Shown: positions 58,963-64,000 of the stretch, piece after piece | Layout of the letters: each line of letters starts with the position of its first letter | Position numbering within the stretch: the stretch's first letter is position 1 | NCBI GenBank assembly: GCA_964019695.1 | Contig: OZ026522.1 | Location: forward strand, 76,787,601-76,851,600 | DNA: 64,000 nt | Source of the DNA: Loripinus fragilis | Lineage: Eukaryota > Mollusca > Bivalvia > Lucinida > Lucinidae | Direction: 5' to 3' | The notes under the pieces: generated by a model | What the model saw: only the letters and a program-made list of their open reading frames with translations | Database searches by the model: none | Told to the model about the DNA's origin: nothing | Translations under genes and position numbers: made by a program

Positions 58963-59217
58963 ATTATTTCCGCTGCTGCTTACGAAGACCCTGATGAGAT
59001 GATGTGTTTCCCTGCGGGTCTACACTATTTATTAACTTTCCCAACAAGAATGTCCGAAATATCACAGAAATCGATGTGTCTTTATGCGAACTTTTCCGAG
59101 AAAGGATGTCTTTATATCGCCATATATGCGAACTTTTCCAAAAGGGAGAATGAATGGATAGTCTAGACCCGCGGGGAAACACATCTCTCCAAAGCCTTCA
59201 TCAGCAACGGAAATAAT
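58963..59217. mobile_element. Foldback element nested in the 2.1-kb element
   Basis: ATTATTTCCGCTGCTG and GATGTGTTTCCCTGCGGGTC on the left are mirrored by GACCCGCGGGGAAACACATC and CATCAGCAACGGAAATAAT on the right. The arms are about 65 bases, imperfect. Between them GCGAACTTTTCC occurs twice. Confidence 0.7.
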
Positions 59218-60270
59218 AGGTCTCACAAACGGCTCATTTTAGCCAAAAATCATCTGAGTAAAAGTAATAATTTGGACATGTTCGCGCTTGAAGCAAATAC
59301 TCTGTTCTTACTTTTTCAAAGTTGTAGCAATAGAGTAAAACCTTGACAGCTCGAACCCTGGTACATCGAAACATCCGCATATGTCGAATAGAATATATGA
59401 AACATTGAATTCCGAATAAAGTATAGGGTATATTTCTTAATATGCAATGTTTCGTGGGTACTCAAAAGAACCGTCTCAACGAAACGCTTGTTTTTGTGTA
59501 TTCAAACGCACTCGGACCGAGTGTAAGATTAGAGGAGAATGGTTACTTTTTGATTATTTTTTTTTGCAACCAAACTCCTTTTAGCTCAAACTACTGAAAG
59601 CTCACTGTGAAATGTCTGAAAGCCGTGCGCACTTCGAGTTGAAAAGTGAATATTTAAATGGGTCCCTATTTGTAGAGAACCAGTTACGTAAAGGCATAGG
59701 TTTTGAAATTTGGTACCGCATATGCGCCCAAAACTTAATGTCCCTCCTCGGTAAAATTATTATTGCATTTGTAAACGTATGCACAACGAATGTTTATAGA
59801 AACTTTTAAAAGTGTTTCTACAGTATCTGTATTCAAAGCTCCGCGTTGTTAGTCATTTGGGAACATTTACAGATCTTAATTATTTATTTACTTGAAGAAT
59901 TTTCGGGTAGAATTTCTATAGATGTCTAATTTCATCTAAACGTTTCAAAGAAACATCAATATGTATTCATTTCACTATTTTTGGGCCACTGAATGTACGC
60001 ACCAAATTTCAATCAACTGTTATCTAGCTAAGAACTTAAGAACCGAATTGCTACTTTTCTTATTCTCGAAAAAAGATAAATTTAGATTTGTATATACATT
60101 TAATAAGTATTCCGTATTTTTTTTTACTATACATGTAACAAGCGTAAAATATACTTTGATTTCGAACTATTATAAAAATCGACGCATATTAAAGCAGAAT
60201 CTAGAGAGCGCACAGACTCGCGAGAGTCTTCGCTGCTCGCACACACCAAGGTCTTTCTAATAGAACTACC

Positions 60271-60316
60271 CTGCACACACACACGCACGCACGCACGCAC
60301 GCATGCATGCACGCAC
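60271..60316 (+). repeat. CA / ACGC microsatellite
   Basis: (CA)n running into (ACGC)n and (ATGC)n. Confidence 0.9.
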
Positions 60317-60785
60317 ATTGTGGATGTAGATCCGCTGGATAAGTTATGTTTGTGTGGGCGTTTTAGAGGCTTTTACATATATGTGATAACAAGACGTCTA
60401 GCTGGGCTTCTTATCAACTTCAAAGAAACCGACTGGTCACGCGTGCCGAAGCTCTATAGACACGTGTGCAAGATTTTATTGTTTTCAAAGGGCCCCCGGG
60501 CACTTATTGAAGAACCGAATTCAATTTGGGCCAGCACAAAATAAAATGTATCTTATCACTCAGTGGACAGTGAGTGAGACGCAGTCCTGTCAGACTCTTC
60601 AATTAATAATTGCCGGTTTTTTTATTTCTAAATTGATTTTTTACCAAAAAATAGAAGTTCTATAAAGTGAGATCAACAGTCAGTATATGTTACTTTATAC
60701 CGGAAGTAGTCCAATTGCTGGACTGGTCAGTCGTTGTCACGTGATATAGGTAAAATCCGATAATGGGAAACTCCTCTATTCTGTA

Positions 60786-61500
60786 ACTCAGTGCCCGACT
60801 AAGCTACCAGTAGATCAAAGACGATCAACCAATTGCCTACTAGTGTCGTCTGCTCCTAACCCTCGCAAATAGACTGGATCCAGATCAGGCCCGGCGTAGT
60901 GTTGGGCCTGATCTGGATCCAATTTGTTTGATCCAATTTTTTGACACACAGATGGTACTCGCACAAAGCCCGCCCGCTTAAGCGATACAGTTTCATATCC
61001 ATTGATTGTATGTAATCACTTGGACAGTCTCGATGAGATGTTTTAACTTACCCACTTGTGTACCAACGATTCCTTAGATGCAACTGAAATCTGAATAACA
61101 TTCGAGCGAGGCAAGTCGCTTAAATTACCAGTAGGTCACATTTAAAAGATGATTAACTAATTGCCTACTTGTGTCTTCTACCTATAACCTTCGCAAACAG
61201 ATTGGACCCAGACCAGGTCGGACCTGATCTGCATCCAATTTATTTGACACACATATGGTATTTGCACAAACACGTCCACTCAGGCATCATGCACACTCCA
61301 TGTTGTGCTGAACACATTGATTCTTTATACTCATTTGAACCGTCTCAATGAGATGTCTTAGATTGCTCGCTTGTGTACCAGGCGGCTCCTTGCTTGCGCT
61401 ATATACTGTCATTTTGTCTTCTCCTTTGATGTCGAAAGCGAAAACTATGGGCCCTGGCCGGACCGCTCCCGAGGAATCTGTCCGACTAGGGTCCACATTG
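60786..61500. repeat. Roughly 325-bp repeat, two tandem units with internal hairpins
   Basis: AATTGCCTACTAGTGTCGTC (60831) and AATTGCCTACTTGTGTCTTC (61159) begin matching stretches that include AACACATTGATT/TCCATTGATTG and CTCAATGAGATG/CTCGATGAGATG. The first unit has a perfect 17-base hairpin (60876-60892 with 60904-60920; arm GGATCCAGATCAGGCCC). The second has a degraded one near 61205-61240. Further partial copies lie at 57900-58070 and 58565-58660. Confidence 0.65.
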
Positions 61501-61754
61501 TTCGCAATATGGCAAACGGGTAACTTAGAATGACGATCTGTATAAATACTGATTATGTATGAGCTCCTGCGCGAGAAATCTGACGTTTGTTACAAATGTA
61601 TGCGGTCAATCGCTTCATCCAATTGCCTGTATACATGTATTTCAGTGAAAAAGTAGTTGTATACTCATTTCATAACTGACTATGAGGTAGACTGGATCCC
61701 AGATTAACAAAATGTCTGAAACACACTGAACATAGCTTTCCAATTATATTTGTC
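61501..61754. other. Unassigned sequence
   Basis: Nothing recognised. Confidence 0.3.
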
Positions 61755-61758
61755 TTAA

Positions 61759-61985
61759 CCCTTAAAAAGCCAATGGAAAATGCATCTGAAAATATCGTCT
61801 GCTGCAGGTGGTTTCCCTGGCGTTACCGACGAATGTGGGCATGGAGGCAAACAGTGTAGACCAAAATCAGACTGCTCCTATAGGCGCAGTCTGATCTGGG
61901 TCCACACTGTTTGTCATACAGGCTTCTTAAACATTTCAATAGACGAGAAAGCAGACGACTTTTGTTGTGGCTGGCGCTTTAGGGG
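61759..61985. mobile_element. piggyBac-like MITE (copy 4)
   Basis: TTAA at 61755-61758, start CCCTTAAAAAGCC, end TGGCGCTTTAGGGG with a mutated CTAA at 61986-61989. The central hairpin at 61866-61895 is nearly the same as copy 3 (ATCAGACTGCTCCTA) with one mismatch. Outer arms AAACAGTGTAGACC / GGTCCACACTGTTT are shared with copy 3. Confidence 0.8.
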
Positions 61986-62017
61986 CTAATAAGAACTTGA
62001 AAGTCAACACGGCAAAG

Positions 62018-62253
62018 TACTGTCGTGCCGGCCACGAGTGACTGTGACGAAATGTTTTGTTTACAATTGTTAAGTAAAACATTGACTTGTACGCTCCATT
62101 TGTGCTGGCGCGAATCGATATATCACTTGTGTATTAATTCTATCCTGCGGATAGGATTAATACAACAGTGATCTATCGATTCTAGGACCCTGATAACGTT
62201 GTGAACGGGACGTGACGTCACTGCTGCTCTTGGTTGGCACGACAGTAGCTCAA
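62018..62253. mobile_element. Foldback MITE, family 1 (copy 2)
   Basis: TACTGTCGTGCCGGCCACGA at the left and CTTGGTTGGCACGACAGTAG at the right. The central hairpin with ATCCTGCGGATAGGATTAAT matches the 265-497 copy throughout. Confidence 0.85.
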
Positions 62254-63154
62254 ACATTTAACTTGTAACTTAAGCTGCTTATAACTTTGGGTGCTCAACG
62301 AGATAATTCTATCGACCACTAAGAACGCATGTTAATTACTCGTGCAGTAAGCGGCAAAGACTTAGTTACTCCGTACTCCACATCATTCGCGTCAGATGGC
62401 GTCTGCCGGATCGTCTGTTGGTGCACCTTAGTGACCTACTATACAAACAAAACGAACCCAGGTCGGACTTCTCCCCCAGGAGCAGTCTGATCGGGGTAAG
62501 TTGCTGTAATCCTGTGATAAAGAAATGACCCTGAGTGTATTTGAGAGGCCTACAGGCGGCGGACGTGTTGGCGAGCGACAGTTTCTGGTCATTTTGATAT
62601 TAACTTGTCGAACTATTGTAGCTATCCCCGAAATGGCATGGTAATAAATGTACCCTACTGGTGACAAACGGCGCAGACCCTGACTAGATTATGAGTATTG
62701 AATAATCTGGTCTGGGTTTGCGCTGTTTGTAATGTCTCTTGTATTTTATCTTTCCCGGGGGAGATAAATATTGCTGAAACTGATTTGTAATTTATGTCTA
62801 TTTAATTCCCGTTTCCTCTCCTTCTGCTAACGTTCCTTACCACTCACGCGCGAACGTACGTGCGTTTTTGGACACAAGTCAATAAGAATTATCCTTGTAT
62901 ATGCAAATGTACATCACAACGAGTACTAATCTCCGATTTTTCTCATTTACTTTTTTTCATGATTTATTTAACCTTCTACTTAATGTTAATCCAACTCTTT
63001 CCCTTTTTCCCAAACCTATACCCCAACGACTACAGTTGCTGTGCTGCGCATGAGAGCTCGGAAAATGCATCTTTGCATTACAATGTTATCCATAGCCCTG
63101 TTTTGCCGACTAGACTGTTCCTAATCTTTCTGCACATGCTCCTCGGAAGCTATA
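62254..63154 (+). other. Unassigned sequence before LINE ORF2
   Basis: Contains one more imperfect hairpin of the AAACxGxGCAGACC type at 62665-62730. The last part is likely the leader of the LINE frame that follows. No gene seen. Confidence 0.4.
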
Positions 63155-63562
63155 ATGTCTCCTAAACGAGGATCGGATGGTCTAGGCGGCTTCTCAGGGA
63201 TATCGAGCACTCTTCTTCTTGGTAGTAGGAAACACATTACGTTTCACAACACTCATCTTCTTGTATTATGTCTGTTACTTACTACTACGCACAAAACGCA
63301 TACCATTGCATGTTTCAGCCTTATACTTGATTTGCAACACAGTAATGAATTTTACAGAAATATCAAACACCCTGGGTGTCGTGTACAAAGTCACATTAAG
63401 AATGTATTATTTACCAAACAACTCATACTCTTACTTAGTTTAATAATCTTTACGTCCTGGTCAATCCACTTGATCCTGTTATGTGGAGATATAGAATTGA
63501 ACCCTGGGCCAAACTCTGTCGAGAGCCTCACCGATCTCTTGATAGTCTCTCTAACCATCTAA
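63155..63562 (+). CDS. LINE ORF2 leader with hydrophobic stretch and 2A-like motif
   Basis: A 135-codon frame. Near its C-terminal part is a hydrophobic run (LILLLSLIIFTSWSIHLILL) followed by CGDIELNPGP at 63482-63511. D-(V/I)-E-x-N-P-G-P is the 2A-like ribosome-skipping signature; such sequences are known in the N-terminal part of non-LTR ORF2 proteins in sea urchins and other invertebrates. Skipping would release the leader between G and P. The frame ends at 63562 while the endonuclease frame is one base off, so this copy has an indel or uses a shift. The start codon is uncertain. Confidence 0.75.
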   Translation: MSPKRGSDGLGGFSGISSTLLLGSRKHITFHNTHLLVLCLLLTTTHKTHTIACFSLILDLQHSNEFYRNIKHPGCRVQSHIKNVLFTKQLILLLSLIIFTSWSIHLILLCGDIELNPGPNSVESLTDLLIVSLTI

Positions 63563-64000
63563 GTATTATGCACCTGAATATACAGAGTCTTGTCCCAAAG
63601 CTAGACCTGGTAGAGGGGGAATCTCTTGCATATGATATACTTGTCTTCTCGGAGAGTTGGCTCAAACCGGAAGTTCGCGACGATAGCATCCTTATCGAAA
63701 ATTTTTTGCAACCTTTCCGAACTGACGGGTGCGATCGCCCCGGTGGAGGCGTGGTAGTATATGTACGTGATACACTCACATGTAGACGTCGTCCTGACCT
63801 GGAAATTAGAGGGCTTGAGGCAGTCTGGGTCGAAATTAAATCAAAATCAAAGAAGGTCCTTATAGGCGGATTTTATAGGCCCCCAAACAGCAATGCTCAA
63901 TATTTTAACCACATCAATGAAAGCATAGACAGAGCATATAACACAAATATACCAGATGTCATTATATTAGGCGACTTTAATTTCAACATGTTTCATGGCA
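63541..64000 (+). CDS. LINE ORF2 apurinic endonuclease domain, partial (runs off window)
   Basis: From 63541 the frame is open to the window edge. It contains LSIMHLNIQSLVPKLDLVEG (N-terminal strand with catalytic Asn), ILVFSESWLKPEV (metal-binding Glu), RPGGGVVVYVRD, AVWVEI, GGFYRPPNSN and VIILGDFNFN (GDxN motif). These are the ordered motifs of the exonuclease-endonuclease-phosphatase fold used by CR1, L2 and Jockey-type LINEs to nick target DNA. All catalytic motifs visible so far are intact. It is out of frame with the leader carrying the 2A motif. Confidence 0.88.

Larger units (their letters stand above)
58664..60780. mobile_element. 2.1-kb DNA element with about 83-bp terminal inverted repeats
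   Basis: The left end (58664-58746) runs AATAGACCCCTTTCCCATTA, TCACGTGATATCGGC, CCAATTGTTGGACT-type sequence and ACTTCCGGT. The right end (60697-60780) is its near reverse complement, ending GATAATGGGAAACTCCTCTA. The interior has only short frames and a nested foldback at 58963-59217. No transposase recognised, so probably non-autonomous. Confidence 0.75.

Overview
The window is eukaryotic and almost certainly from an animal. It is AT-rich, has one gene split into well-spaced exons with GT-AG introns, and is packed with transposable elements. The repeats (Penelope-like and BEL/Pao retroelements, tRNA-derived SINEs, many foldback MITEs, a LINE whose ORF2 leader carries a 2A-like motif) suggest a marine invertebrate, most likely a bivalve mollusc. 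That last step is inference, because no species-diagnostic sequence was identified.

The one host gene I can support runs on the + strand from 14317 to 50146. Nine exons encode a major facilitator superfamily transporter of the SLC17 (sialin / vesicular glutamate / phosphate) type: 14317-14576, 19917-20150, 23975-24062, 32447-32542, 42033-42182, 43801-43933, 46265-46418, 48170-48260 and 49841-50146. All junctions joined between consecutive exons are phase-consistent. The start exon was not found. A short exon expected between 32542 and 42033 (the segment after helix 6) was also not found. The last exon is preceded by a roughly 79-bp tandem array in which the intron/exon boundary itself has been copied, giving ten acceptor-like units of which only the last reads through to the C-terminus.

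Region by region: 1-14316 is upstream sequence with MITEs, SINEs and a GTTTCGCCCC minisatellite. 14317-50146 is the SLC17-like gene, whose introns hold Penelope-like (PLE) 3' tails, a decayed PLE reverse transcriptase (30741-32190, - strand), a 3.5-kb terminal-inverted-repeat element (37109-40609) inside another PLE copy, a seven-unit tRNA-SINE array (27523-29000), several minisatellites and a partial duplicate of exon 6. 51000-55862 is a broken BEL/Pao retroelement on the - strand, interrupted twice by PLE sequence. 56582-57637 is an intact LINE ORF1 on the + strand. 58200-62260 is a mosaic of inverted-repeat DNA elements. 63155-64000 is the start of a LINE ORF2 with a 2A-like motif and an apurinic endonuclease domain that runs off the window.

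The most interesting structures are the acceptor-copying array at the end of the transporter gene, a TTAA-flanked MITE family whose central hairpin arms differ between copies yet stay self-complementary, and the 2A-bearing LINE leader with a frame break before its endonuclease.
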